64,000 nt of DNA from Seleniivibrio woodruffii (GCF_004339245.1 NZ_SMGG01000007.1:1-64000); one strand, 5' to 3'. Shown: positions 36,924 through 45,770, counted from the stretch's first letter. Notes: generated by a model from the sequence alone, not told the origin. Numbers and translations: made by a program.

Positions 36924-38135
36924 ATGCATGCAACTGAGCTTAAAAAAGATATTTACTGGGTCGGCGTAAAGGATCCTGAGCTTGAGATCTTCGATATAGT
37001 CATCCCCACTGAACACGGAACGACATATAACAGTTATCTTGTTATGGGCAAAGAGAAAACAGCTCTCATTGAAGCCTGTAAGCTTAACTTTCAGAAAGAA
37101 TATATCGCCAGAATTGAAGAGATAATCCCCGTCAATAAGATCGACTACGTTATCCTGAACCACAATGAGCCTGACCACTCTGGAGCACTCCCCACTCTTC
37201 TGGATATGAATCCCGACCTTGAGGTCATCTACTCAAAAACGGCAAAAACATTTGTGGACAACATCGTAAACCGTGAATTTAAAGGAAGGGCTGTCGGCGA
37301 CGAGGATATTATAGACCTCGGCGGAAAGACACTCCGTTTCTTCCACACCCCATTCCTGCACTGGCCCGACACAATGTTCACCTACCTTGTCGAAGATGAG
37401 ATACTCTTCCCCTGTGACTTCCTCGGCGCACACTACTGCCCCAAAGGCGACGTTCTGCTCAACAGCGAGGTCACAGCAAAAGAAGAGGCCAAAGAAGCCT
37501 TCCGCTTCTACTACTCAATGATAATGCGCCCCTACAAAGAGCACATAACCAAAGCTCTGCAAAAGATTCAGGGGCTTCCTATAAAAATGGTCTGCCCTTC
37601 ACATGGCCCTATCCTTGTGGAAGAGATAGACTTTTACATGGATTTCTATGAGAAATCCGCCGCACGCTATTACAAGAACATGGTGAACCGTCAGGTCACC
37701 CTTGTTTACGCTACGGCATACGGCAATACGAAGAAACTGGCGGATCAGATCCGTGCGGGAATCGAAGAGGTCGGCGTTAAAGTTGACATGTTTGACTCCG
37801 CCACAACGGATATAATGACCCTTATCGACTCCATAGAGATATCCCACGGGGTTCTCATAGGCACTCCTACGCTGAACGCCAAGGCGCCCCACCCCGTTCT
37901 GGAACTGTTCTCATATTTCGTTGTTCTGAACGTTGTGAACAGACTGGGCGGATGTTTCGGTTCATACGGCTGGAGCGGCGAAGGTGTGAAGGTGTCTGAG
38001 GACATCATGAAGACCATGCGTATGAAAACTCCCCTGCCCTCGTTCAAGGTCAAAATGACCCCGTCCGAGCAGGAACTGAGAGACGCTTATCAGTGGGGCA
38101 GAGAGTTCGGAATGCAGGTGCTTGAGGCCTCCTGA
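36924..38135 (+). CDS. flavodiiron protein (A-type flavoprotein)
   Basis: Flavodiiron proteins reduce oxygen to water or NO to N2O in anaerobes. The 403-residue protein has the metallo-beta-lactamase-like diiron domain with the ligands of NHNEPDHSGALP (HxExDH near residue 80), a histidine in HTPFLHWPDTMF, D in CDFLGAH and a late SHGPI, then a flavodoxin domain beginning VTLVYATAYGNTKKLADQI with SYGWSGEG. A GGAGG precedes the start. No rubredoxin domain is fused; the separate rubredoxin upstream likely supplies electrons. Confidence 0.95.
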   Translation: MHATELKKDIYWVGVKDPELEIFDIVIPTEHGTTYNSYLVMGKEKTALIEACKLNFQKEYIARIEEIIPVNKIDYVILNHNEPDHSGALPTLLDMNPDLEVIYSKTAKTFVDNIVNREFKGRAVGDEDIIDLGGKTLRFFHTPFLHWPDTMFTYLVEDEILFPCDFLGAHYCPKGDVLLNSEVTAKEEAKEAFRFYYSMIMRPYKEHITKALQKIQGLPIKMVCPSHGPILVEEIDFYMDFYEKSAARYYKNMVNRQVTLVYATAYGNTKKLADQIRAGIEEVGVKVDMFDSATTDIMTLIDSIEISHGVLIGTPTLNAKAPHPVLELFSYFVVLNVVNRLGGCFGSYGWSGEGVKVSEDIMKTMRMKTPLPSFKVKMTPSEQELRDAYQWGREFGMQVLEAS

Positions 38136-38156
38136 TAAACTGTAAATGGTTACTTA

Positions 38157-38248
38157 GTCTCTCCCTCCTTTTCTAAAGGAGGGTCGGGGTGGATTCTTTG
38201 GCTGAAAAAAATCAAATCCCTCCAACCCTCCCTTTGTAAAAGGGAGGC
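38157..38248. repeat. palindromic repeat, CTCC-rich family
   Basis: A large imperfect inverted repeat: CCTCCTTTTCTAAAGGAGGG on the left with GGTGGATT, and AATCCCTCC with CCCTCCCTTTGTAAAAGGGAGG on the right. Each arm is itself a small hairpin, so the whole folds into a cross-like structure. A relative of the same family lies at about 42,261-42,402 within this window. Confidence 0.7.
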
Positions 38249-38273
38249 ATAAAGACAAAAAATAGAGTAAAAA

Positions 38274-38297
38274 AAGGGCGGTCATCAGACCGCCCTT
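38274..38297. terminator. bidirectional terminator hairpin
   Basis: AAGGGCGGT (38274-38282) and ACCGCCCTT (38289-38297) form a perfect 9-bp stem with a 6-base loop. An A-run lies on its left (T-run on the minus strand), so it best ends minus-strand transcription from the protease gene, but it also follows the flavodiiron gene. Confidence 0.65.
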
Positions 38298-38317
38298 ACT
38301 GTTTACGATTCAGAAGC

Positions 38318-38378
38318 GTCATTCTGAGTGTAACGAAGAATCTCAATTGAGATCCTTCGGCATATGCCTCAGGATGAC
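38318..38378. repeat. palindromic repeat of the GTCATTCTGAG...CTCAGGATGAC type
   Basis: Outer arms GTCATTCTGAG (38318-38328) and CTCAGGATGAC (38368-38378) and inner arms CGAAGAATCTC and GAGATCCTTCG make an imperfect 61-base palindrome with few mismatches. Elements with these words occur interspersed in many bacterial genomes. It lies just past the 3' end of the protease gene. Only one copy is in this window. Confidence 0.7.
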
Positions 38379-38391
38379 GACGTTTTGTTGT

Positions 38392-39357
38392 TTATGCTCC
38401 TTTTCTTCTCACTATAAAGTAAATTCCGGCCGCACTCAGCATAAGGATGAATGCCAGAGGCGAACCGTCTTTCGATGCAGAGCATCCGCCGCCGCCACCA
38501 CCGCCGTTGTCTGAGCTGTCGCCTCCGCCAGATGAGCCGGAGGACATTTTGCTGTCTATCCATGATTTATAGTTGGCAACCTTTGTATATACGCCGTAAT
38601 AGTTGGGTTGTGCACACATGTAGCCGTTGCTGACAATACCGATAAGCGCATATCCTGAGCTCTCCTGAACAAACAAAGGGCCGCCGCTGTCGCCCTGACA
38701 TGAGTCTTTGCCGCCTTCTGCATAGCCTGCGCAGAGCATATTATCGTTTAAGCCGTTGTATTCAGGCACATCATCGCAGACAGAGTTTGCCACGACGGGA
38801 ACATCCACTTCCATGAGGTCTGTGGGGTATGTATGGGGATTAACCGGATAAACTGTTGAACCCCAGCCGGTTACAGTTGCCAGAGTCCCCACGGTGAATC
38901 CGGTGTTGCCGGATGAAGAGATTCTGCTGATAGGGCTGAGCGGAATTGCAGTATTGAGTTTAAGAAGTGCAATATCGCTGTCAAAGGTCACGCTGTTGTA
39001 GTTTTCATGTGAATAAACAGCTGAAACCCGAACGGTGTAATTCGTTCCGGAAGTGCTGCTGGAAAGTGTGTTGGTTCCTGCAAGAACACGGAGTTTGCTG
39101 AAATCCGTAAGGTAGTCCTCAAGGCAGTGCGCCGCTGTGACAACCCACTGTGATGCGATAAGTGTTCCGCCGCAGAACTGCTGGCTCAGCTCCGACGAAC
39201 CCTTTGAGGTGTCCAGTATGGCCACCATGAAAGGATACGCACCGTCTGCCGCTGCCGAACCGCCGATTATCCTCCCTTCTGTGTCTGCCGCAAAAGCAGG
39301 CATAACTGCAAATAACACCGAAAGCCCCGCAAGGAGCAGTTTGACTTTTTTTAGCAT
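38392..39357 (-). CDS. exported trypsin-like serine protease with C-terminal sorting tail
   Basis: The 321-residue S1-family protein has a signal peptide (KVKLLLAGLSVLFAVMPAFAAD), the activation-like IIGGSAA, and the catalytic triad His in VVTAAHC, Asp in DSDIALLK, and Ser in GDSGGPL. Residues after about 270 form a glycine/serine run, one cysteine (GGGGGCSAS), a hydrophobic segment (LAFILMLSAAGIYFIV) and RRKGA. This tripartite tail resembles GlyGly-CTERM-like sorting signals. It should be exported, membrane-anchored, and perhaps processed. Confidence 0.9.
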   Translation of the reverse strand: MLKKVKLLLAGLSVLFAVMPAFAADTEGRIIGGSAAADGAYPFMVAILDTSKGSSELSQQFCGGTLIASQWVVTAAHCLEDYLTDFSKLRVLAGTNTLSSSTSGTNYTVRVSAVYSHENYNSVTFDSDIALLKLNTAIPLSPISRISSSGNTGFTVGTLATVTGWGSTVYPVNPHTYPTDLMEVDVPVVANSVCDDVPEYNGLNDNMLCAGYAEGGKDSCQGDSGGPLFVQESSGYALIGIVSNGYMCAQPNYYGVYTKVANYKSWIDSKMSSGSSGGGDSSDNGGGGGGGCSASKDGSPLAFILMLSAAGIYFIVRRKGA

Positions 39358-39380
39358 ATCAAGCCCTCATGAACTTATTT

Positions 39381-39399
39381 TATATGATAATATCATATA
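39381..39399. promoter_or_regulatory. perfect palindrome between divergent genes
   Basis: TATATGATA, A, TATCATATA is a perfect 19-base palindrome in the 84-base gap between the protease gene (leftward) and the small exported protein gene (rightward). Its location suits a regulator binding site controlling one or both, but the sequence is pure AT-biased and no regulator is adjacent. Confidence 0.4.
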
Positions 39400-39441
39400 T
39401 GGTATGCTACTACAAAGTAACTATTACCTCAACGGTGCATT

Positions 39442-39855
39442 ATGAAAATCATATTATCAACATTATTGATTCTTTCTGCGGTGATGGCATTTGCAATGGG
39501 CGACAGGAGCACTCTTTCATCATTTGAAAAAGTTGAAGGTTTCGCCTCCTTCTCAAAGCCTGTGTACGGTGTCAAAATATTCAACTCCGAAGAGGAGTAT
39601 GCCGCTTTTCACAAGGCAAGGGCGCTGGTCAGCAAAAACACCGCAACTTTCGACTACGGTAATTTCTCCCTGCTGACCGCATATCTGGGAAAGGAGGCCG
39701 GCGACTCATGCATCAATGTCTACCGGATCGATGAGACCGATAAATATATAGTTGTATACGCTGAACCTGTAAAGTGTGACAAAGAATGGCAGACCCCATA
39801 CGTTTACTATAAAATCAAAAAGACGGATAAGCCCGCCAAGATCATTGTCAAATAG
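39442..39855 (+). CDS. small exported protein, unknown function
   Basis: The 137-residue product has a signal peptide (MKIILSTLLILSAVMAFA) and a mature part of about 119 residues with two cysteines (residues near 92 and 114) that could form a disulfide. Tyrosine- and lysine-rich strands such as YVYYKIKKTDKPAKIIVK at the C-terminus suggest a small beta fold. Divergent from the exported protease; it might be a partner or inhibitor, which is conjecture from position only. Confidence 0.72.
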   Translation: MKIILSTLLILSAVMAFAMGDRSTLSSFEKVEGFASFSKPVYGVKIFNSEEEYAAFHKARALVSKNTATFDYGNFSLLTAYLGKEAGDSCINVYRIDETDKYIVVYAEPVKCDKEWQTPYVYYKIKKTDKPAKIIVK

Positions 39856-39893
39856 GCTCCCCTAAAAAATATGGGAATAATAAAACCATACTA

Positions 39894-39922
39894 TTGACAT
39901 TAAAGTGAAAGCCTGATATACA
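39894..39922 (+). promoter_or_regulatory. promoter of tRNA-Ser
   Basis: TTGACA (39894-39899) and TATACA (39917-39922) are 17 bases apart, ending 25 bases before the tRNA. This is near consensus and may drive both the tRNA and the SRP RNA. Confidence 0.75.
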
Positions 39923-39947
39923 TTTGATTCCTTTTTGGAATCACGAA

Positions 39948-40036
39948 GGAGAGGTGTCCGAGTCAGGCTGAAGGAGCACGCCTGGAAAGTGTGTGTACGC
40001 TAACACGTACCGAGGGTTCGAATCCCTCCCTCTCCG
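39948..40036 (+). tRNA. tRNA-Ser (GGA)
   Basis: GGAGAGG (39948-39954) pairs with CCTCTCC (40029-40035), followed by a G discriminator. The anticodon arm CACGC-CTGGAAA-GTGTG gives anticodon GGA. A long variable arm, typical of class II serine tRNAs, lies before the T arm GAGGGTTCGAATCCCTC. CCA is not encoded. Confidence 0.95.
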
Positions 40037-40061
40037 TTTCGATGTTTTAAAAGAGAATATC

Positions 40062-40171
40062 AGGCTGGCCCGATGGGGTCTCTGCAACAGGTTTCCCGCG
40101 AACCCCGCCAGGTTCGGAAGAAAGCAACGGTAGTGGGTTAATTTGTGTGCCGGAGTCACCCTGTCGGGTCT
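40062..40171 (+). ncRNA. ffs: signal recognition particle RNA (4.5S type)
   Basis: The conserved apical domain GCCAGGTTCGGAAGAAAGCAAC matches the SRP Alu-less bacterial core that binds Ffh. Flanks GGCCCGATGGGGTCT and GAGTCACCCTGTCGGGTC pair to form the long stem. It lies 26 bases after tRNA-Ser and before ppiD. The ends are estimated from pairing. Confidence 0.9.
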
Positions 40172-40230
40172 TAAATTTTTAACTGGATAACATTCAGTTC
40201 AGTCAAATTCTACCTCACGAGGTATTCATT

Positions 40231-42132
40231 ATGATCTCCAAGTTCAGACAGCAGAAAAAACTGACCGTATTCGCCCTTTGGTTCGTAATCGCAGCCTTCA
40301 TAGGCACGATCTTCTTTGCATGGGGCATAGGCGACCAGATCGCCCAGAGCAACTTTGCCATCAAGGTCAACGAAACAGTTATCACCGATGCGGACTACAG
40401 CCAGAAGCTTGACGCAACGAGAGAAAACTTCCGCAGCCTCTTCGGAGCTCAGGCAGACGAGCTTACCAAGGACAACATTCTTGAGAAAACGGTCGTAAAC
40501 GAGCTTATCGCTCAGGCACTTCTCATTGAAGAAGCCAAAAGACTCAACATACCCGTTTCGGATGCCGAAGTTCAGATGGCTATCCAGAACATGCAGTCTT
40601 TCCAGACTGACGGTCAGTTCAATATCGAACAGTACACAGAGATTCTCGCCAGAAACAGAATGACCCCCGCCGTTTTCGAACAGAAGGTTAAAGACGACAT
40701 CACCAGCCAGAAGATGACGGAAGTTATTAAAGGCAGCGTGGCCGTTACTCCCAAAGAGATCGAAAACGAATACAAATACCGCAGCTCAACTGCTGTTATT
40801 AACTTTATAGCTTTCAACGCCGACAGCTATCTTACAAACGTAACAGATGATGCAGTTCTTAAAAAATACTATGACGAACACAAAGAAGAATACAGAGTCC
40901 CCGAGAAAGCTAACTTCATAGCTCTGGTTTTTGACCCCTCTGTTGTTCAGAACATGGACATTCCCGTTTCAGACAAAGAGGTTGACGACTATTTCCAGAG
41001 AAATAAAGCGACTCTCACTCAACCCGAAAGCGTTAAAGCTTCACACATCCTTTTCAGAGTTGAAGACTGGACCAACAAAGCCGACGTTGACGCTAAGCAG
41101 AAGCTTGCAGCTGATGTTCTGGCTCAGATAAAGGCCGGAGCTGATTTCGCAGAGATGGCTAAAAAGTATTCCGCAGACTCAAGCGGTCAGCAGAGCGGCG
41201 ACCTTGGCTATTTCAGCAAAGGTCAGATGGTTCCTGAGTTTGAAACTGAAGCTTTCAGACTTAAAAACGGCGAAGTATCGAACATAGTTAAAACAGATTT
41301 CGGCTTCCACATCATAAAAACAATCGACCACAAAATAGAGGCAAGCCCCTCAAAAGAGCAGGCAAAAGCTCAGATAATCGACCTTATTAAAAAAGAGAAG
41401 GGTCAGGCCGCATTCAAGAGCTTTGTATTCGACAAATACAAAGAGATCGTATCCGAATCCAACATCACGGCCTACAACAAAAAGAACGGCGGCAAACTCC
41501 CCGTTGCTAAACTTGAAGGCGTGACAGAGACAGGCGAAGGTTCACCCCTTGCCGGAAAACCCGACCTTGCCAAAAGAATCATGGCTATGACAAAAACTGA
41601 GATCAGCCAGATCCTTGACTTTGACGACAAAAAAGTAATCTTTGAAATGACCGACAAGTTCCCCTCATACATCCCTAAGTATGAGCAGATAAAGAACAGG
41701 GTCGCAATGGAATATAACGCTGAACAGAGTGTTAAAGCCGCTGAGAAGGCCGCTCTTGAGGCTGCAAAATCCAAAACCATCGAAGAGGCTTCTGCTAAGG
41801 CCGGTAAATCTTTTACCACAACAAAGGCTTTCAACAGAAACGAACCCATCGAGGGTCTGGGCATGAACAACGACCTTATGGACGCTGTTTTCGCATCCAA
41901 GCCCGGTTCATTTCTGGCCAAGCCCTACACAGTAGGTGCGAACGTCTACCTTGTTCAGGTGGTCAGCATCGCTCCTCCTGCGGCTCCCGTATCCGCCACA
42001 CTGAAAGAGCAGATATCCACATCACTGCTCAGTGTTAAGCAGGACGAAGCGGTCAACGACTACATCGCGGCACTTAAGAAAAAGGCCAAGATTGAGGTCA
42101 ATCCCGCACTTCAGCAATTCTACGTTAAGTAA
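40231..42132 (+). CDS. ppiD: membrane-anchored peptidyl-prolyl isomerase PpiD-like
   Basis: The 633-residue protein begins with a membrane helix (LTVFALWFVIAAFIGTIFFAWGIG), a SurA_N-type chaperone domain (about 45-180), a parvulin domain near residues 265-360 (ASHILFRVEDW, KYSADSSGQQSGDLGYFSKGQMVPEFE, FGFHIIK), and a C-terminal helical region. It should fold outer-membrane proteins at the periplasmic face of the inner membrane. A SurA homologue is not seen in this window. Normal length for PpiD. Confidence 0.93.
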   Translation: MISKFRQQKKLTVFALWFVIAAFIGTIFFAWGIGDQIAQSNFAIKVNETVITDADYSQKLDATRENFRSLFGAQADELTKDNILEKTVVNELIAQALLIEEAKRLNIPVSDAEVQMAIQNMQSFQTDGQFNIEQYTEILARNRMTPAVFEQKVKDDITSQKMTEVIKGSVAVTPKEIENEYKYRSSTAVINFIAFNADSYLTNVTDDAVLKKYYDEHKEEYRVPEKANFIALVFDPSVVQNMDIPVSDKEVDDYFQRNKATLTQPESVKASHILFRVEDWTNKADVDAKQKLAADVLAQIKAGADFAEMAKKYSADSSGQQSGDLGYFSKGQMVPEFETEAFRLKNGEVSNIVKTDFGFHIIKTIDHKIEASPSKEQAKAQIIDLIKKEKGQAAFKSFVFDKYKEIVSESNITAYNKKNGGKLPVAKLEGVTETGEGSPLAGKPDLAKRIMAMTKTEISQILDFDDKKVIFEMTDKFPSYIPKYEQIKNRVAMEYNAEQSVKAAEKAALEAAKSKTIEEASAKAGKSFTTTKAFNRNEPIEGLGMNNDLMDAVFASKPGSFLAKPYTVGANVYLVQVVSIAPPAAPVSATLKEQISTSLLSVKQDEAVNDYIAALKKKAKIEVNPALQQFYVK

Positions 42133-42136
42133 CTAC

Positions 42137-42164
42137 AAAGCCCCGCTCCGGCGGGGCTTTTTTT
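42137..42164 (+). terminator. intrinsic terminator after ppiD
   Basis: AAAGCCCCGC (42137-42146) and GCGGGGCTTT (42151-42160) form a 10-bp stem with a 4-base loop, followed by TTTT. It begins 5 bases after the ppiD stop. Confidence 0.92.
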
Positions 42165-42210
42165 ATCTAACGATGTCACCGGATATCCCGACGTTAAAGC
42201 ATATCATTAA

Positions 42211-42454
42211 AAAAGCCCGCATAAGCGGGCTCAGGTTGTTGATACACTAAAATAACTGCATTGCTCCCTCCTTTGACAAAACATTTGCACTATTTTATGC
42301 AACTGTTTCTGCACCGGGCTAGCCGGAAAGGAGGGCTGGGGTGGATTTTCATTGGTATTAAATGTAAATCCCCCTTGGTCCCCCTTTATTAAAGGGGGAG
42401 ATAAAACAAAAAAATCGACTTTGTCATCAGTCTGAGCCCGCATAAGCGGGCTTT
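42211..42454. repeat. compound palindromic element in a 540-base gene-free gap
   Basis: The same 16-base palindrome GCCCGCATAAGCGGGC occurs at 42215-42230 and 42436-42451, with outer flanks (AAAA...CTCAG and CTGAG...CTTT) in inverted order. The 205 bases between hold a CTCC-family palindrome (arms near 42261-42330 and 42345-42402) related to the one at 38157. Its apex contains an extra 50-base loop. I see no coding frame. It looks like a small non-autonomous element inside a duplicated terminator hairpin. Confidence 0.55.
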
Positions 42455-42462
42455 ATATTGTT

Positions 42463-42677
42463 CTTGTTTGTGCTTAGAACCGAGCAGTTCAAGGCGTGTG
42501 AGAAAAAATATGCGCAGTGTACGTCTTTGTAAAGGTTATAAGCGCAAAATATAAATTTCAGGTTAGACCCGAGCGGGTCAAGGCGAAGGTTTAAAAATCG
42601 GCTGAGTGTACATAGAAGTACATGATGACGATTTTTAAACCTTCAACGCAGAAGCGCGATGCGGTATAACCTGAAAT
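42463..42677. repeat. long imperfect palindrome (and a related half copy) downstream of a chemoreceptor gene
   Basis: ATTTCAGGTTA (42555-42565) pairs with TAACCTGAAAT (42667-42677), AAGGTTTAAAAATCG (42586-42600) pairs with CGATTTTTAAACCTT (42629-42643), and the centre reads GTGTACATAGAAGTACAT. The right end reaches the stop codon of the chemoreceptor gene. At 42481-42521 a second GAGC...TTCAAGGCG...GTGTAC stretch looks like half of the same family. The 123-base palindrome could form a very long hairpin. Confidence 0.72.
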
Positions 42678-44359
42678 CAGACCCGGAACTTGCCGACCAT
42701 AACCATCATATCATTAGACTGCATCTCCAGATCATTAACCGTTCTGGATATCTCGTGCAGTGCGTTTGAGCTTTGCTCTATTCCTGCGGAAATTGTCTGC
42801 GTATTATCGTTTATTCCGGAGATGGCCGAAAGCTGCTCACGGATAGATGTTTCAATTACTCCGTTCATGTCGTTCATTGCCTTCACAGAAGCCACTATTT
42901 CATCGAAGAACGACGATATGGACTTCATGGTATCCACGCCTGAGTCGACGTGTTTAAGGGCTGTCCCCATGTCTCCTGAGGCTTTCATGGACTCCTTGCG
43001 GAAGTTCTCGACTATAACGCTTATCTCGCCTGTGGCAGACTGGGTTCTTTCCGCCAGTTTGCGCACCTCGTCCGCAACCACCGCAAAGCCCCTTCCGTGC
43101 TCCCCTGCTCTTGCGGCCTCAATGGCGGCGTTAAGAGCCAGCAGGTTTGTCTGGTCTGCGATGTCGCTGATAACGTTCAGTATTACGTTTATTTCCTGAG
43201 ATGAATCCGCCAGACGGCCGATTGCCTGTCCAAGCTCGTCCACCCTGCTTTTGATAACCACGACCTCATCAACGGCCTTCTGGAGCATTCTGCTGCCCTC
43301 TTCGGTGTTCTTTTCGGTCTTGTCGGCCAGCTTAACGTTGTTGCTGAGGTTCACTGCGATCTGCTCCGATGAAATGCTTATCTGCTCTGTGGCCGCCGCA
43401 ACGCCCGAAATCTGCGCCGCCTGATCTCTTATGGTGACAGACAGCTCCTCTGTTGCAGATGCCAGTTCAACACTGCCTGAAGCCACCGACTGTGACGAGG
43501 ACTGTATGGATGATATTATCTCTTTCAGTTTCATAAGGAACGTATTGAAATAGACCGAAAGTCTGCCGACCTCGTCCTGACTGTTCACGGGGAGCTGTTT
43601 TGTGAGATCTCCCTCGCCGGAAGATATTTCGCCCAGAACTTCACCGACATTTTTGATATTGTTTATTACGGAGCGGAGGAGAAAACCTGCCAGCAGAACG
43701 GAAAGCACAGCACTGGCAGCGGATATTACAACTGTCCATATTATGAGCCTGTTGACCCTTTCAGCAGATTCCGCCTGAATTGCGGCGAGCTTGTCGTCCA
43801 CATCATCAATGTAGAAACCTGTTCCCACCATCCAGTTAAGTTCAGGGATCATCGCCGCATAGCTGAGTTTCGGCATTATGGCGTTCTTGGATTTTTTGAG
43901 TTTTTTATAGGGAACATATCCGCTTCCCTTCTGCGCCTCTTCTATCATCTGCCTGATAAACGGCACGCCCTCATCATCTTTAACGTCTATTCTATTCTTG
44001 CCCTCCAGTTCCGGCGTCATGGGGTTTGCAATGAGAACACCGTCCGGCTGATAGAGGAAATAATATCCGTCGGATCCGAAGTTTATGCTGTATGCGAGAT
44101 ACTGCACCCTCTTCGCCGCCTCCTCCTCTGTCAGGTCAGGATCTTTAAGAATAGTGTTTGCGGCAGAAAGAAAAAGATCCACCAGCTGTTTCAGCTCGTT
44201 CTTTTTCTCGGTCATAAGTCTTTCTCTGGTCTGTTCCAGTTCCAGTGCGCTTTCGTTTTTTATTGAAAGGATATTTGAGATACCTACTGTCAGAGTAGCT
44301 ATCATTACGGGGAGAAGAACCAATAAGGAAATCTTCATTCTCAATGATTTAGCGAACAT
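42677..44359 (-). CDS. methyl-accepting chemotaxis protein with Cache sensor
   Basis: The 560-residue receptor has a first membrane helix ([17 protein letters not shown], about 13-30), a periplasmic single-Cache domain to about residue 195 with [19 protein letters not shown] and [12 protein letters not shown], a second helix (about 205-228), a HAMP domain, and the signalling domain with the highly conserved tip [38 protein letters not shown]. The Cache type often senses small carboxylates. No chemotaxis kinase genes are adjacent. Confidence 0.95.
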   Translation of the reverse strand: MFAKSLRMKISLLVLLPVMIATLTVGISNILSIKNESALELEQTRERLMTEKKNELKQLVDLFLSAANTILKDPDLTEEEAAKRVQYLAYSINFGSDGYYFLYQPDGVLIANPMTPELEGKNRIDVKDDEGVPFIRQMIEEAQKGSGYVPYKKLKKSKNAIMPKLSYAAMIPELNWMVGTGFYIDDVDDKLAAIQAESAERVNRLIIWTVVISAASAVLSVLLAGFLLRSVINNIKNVGEVLGEISSGEGDLTKQLPVNSQDEVGRLSVYFNTFLMKLKEIISSIQSSSQSVASGSVELASATEELSVTIRDQAAQISGVAAATEQISISSEQIAVNLSNNVKLADKTEKNTEEGSRMLQKAVDEVVVIKSRVDELGQAIGRLADSSQEINVILNVISDIADQTNLLALNAAIEAARAGEHGRGFAVVADEVRKLAERTQSATGEISVIVENFRKESMKASGDMGTALKHVDSGVDTMKSISSFFDEIVASVKAMNDMNGVIETSIREQLSAISGINDNTQTISAGIEQSSNALHEISRTVNDLEMQSNDMMVMVGKFRV

Positions 44360-44570
44360 GCAAAAGTCTCCTGCAATCTGAATTAATAAGGCCTATATGT
44401 GCATTTTGAAAATAGTATAGCTATAAAATCAATTATTTCAATTACAAACCTTGAGTGTCCATGATCAGGAAAAATTACAGAATGATAGGATTTTAAATTA
44501 TTTCAGCAGAAAATAGTTAAACACAGGAATAGACGCAGGGATCATCTGAAGCGGAATATATTGATAATAC

Positions 44571-45701
44571 TTATAATATTATAGGAATATGTACACGGAA
44601 AACCGTGCCGTTCTCCTCGTCGGTATGAAAATCAACCCGTCCGTGGAGATATCTTTCGGTGAGAAGTTTTATGCTGTGGGTTCCAAGACCGGAGCCCCTC
44701 TTTTTCGTCGTGAATGATTTTCTGAAAATGAGATGCCTGTGTTCCAGAGGGATCACCTGCTTGTTGTGAACGGCAAAAACGGCTATTCCGCCCTTACAGC
44801 AGACGGAAACAGTCACTTTATCTCCGATTGACGAGGCCTCAATGGCGTTTGTAAGCATGTTCAGAAGCACACGGCGCAGAAGGGATTCGTCAGCATTGAT
44901 CTGGAAATCCGTATTACCCGCATCACAGTATATTACCTTACCGAATGAACATTTCATATTCTCTGCCACGGAAACAACTTCTTTCAGAACATCCAGCGAG
45001 CTGAATACGGAATTGCTCACCAGAAGCTCGTTCGTTTCGGCTGCCTTGAGAGTTTTATGGGCACAAAGCTCGTTGATAAGCTGTTCCGAGGTGGCCATCA
45101 GAAGTCTGTTCAGCTTCTCACGCTCAGGCTCTTTCGCCTGCTTCTCCTCCAGAATCAGCTGGAGCATGGAGTGGATGCCACCTGCTATGTTTATGATGTC
45201 ATGGAAGAATATCTGTTCAAGGACATTCATGCGTTTCTGGCGGCCTATATCGCAGATAGAGAAGAGAGTATAGCGCATGCCTCTGAACTCGAAGGGCTTG
45301 CTGCTGACGGAAAGCTCATAGGTTTCCCCGTCCGCAGAGGTTATGACGCATTCCTCAATCCGCTCTTCACCTTTCAGCTGGGTTTCCAGAATGGCGTTCA
45401 CCGCTCCGCACTCTCTGCAGAAAACGGCAGTGCCGCAGCCGCCGTCCGTAAGTGCGTTGGTGCATTGGAATATTTCGCCCGGTCTCAAGCCCAGAACTAT
45501 CTGCGCATCCCCTATTCCATAATTATTCATAAGAGTGCGGTTTACATAAACAGTCTGACGTTTATCGTTTAATATCAGTATGTTCTGTTCAACTTTATCC
45601 ATCAGGGTTTTGAAGATCGGTTCGGACGAGAGGATATTGTATATCTCCAGTATGGAATTCCGGTCGTCTCTTTCGGCTGGTGCGAAGTGTGTTTCAGTCA
45701 T
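44571..45701 (-). CDS. sensor histidine kinase with PAS domain
   Basis: I start it at the ATG at 45701 (376 residues, MTETHFAPAERDD), which has AAGGGAC before it; an ATG at 45758 would add an extra hydrophobic leader. The PAS-like domain spans about 40-150 with six cysteines (CTNALTDGGCGTAVFCRECG), perhaps a metal or redox site. FFHDIINIAGG carries the phospho-accepting His, and the ATPase end has NMLTNAIEAS and the G box GSGLGTHSIKLL. No membrane segment, so cytosolic. The partner regulator is unknown. Confidence 0.88.
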   Translation of the reverse strand: MTETHFAPAERDDRNSILEIYNILSSEPIFKTLMDKVEQNILILNDKRQTVYVNRTLMNNYGIGDAQIVLGLRPGEIFQCTNALTDGGCGTAVFCRECGAVNAILETQLKGEERIEECVITSADGETYELSVSSKPFEFRGMRYTLFSICDIGRQKRMNVLEQIFFHDIINIAGGIHSMLQLILEEKQAKEPEREKLNRLLMATSEQLINELCAHKTLKAAETNELLVSNSVFSSLDVLKEVVSVAENMKCSFGKVIYCDAGNTDFQINADESLLRRVLLNMLTNAIEASSIGDKVTVSVCCKGGIAVFAVHNKQVIPLEHRHLIFRKSFTTKKRGSGLGTHSIKLLTERYLHGRVDFHTDEENGTVFRVHIPIIL

Positions 45702-45770
45702 CGTCCCTTTCCATAGATATCTAATTATAAGTATAAGGGATATCTGCATTATGAACAAGGGAAATAAAAA

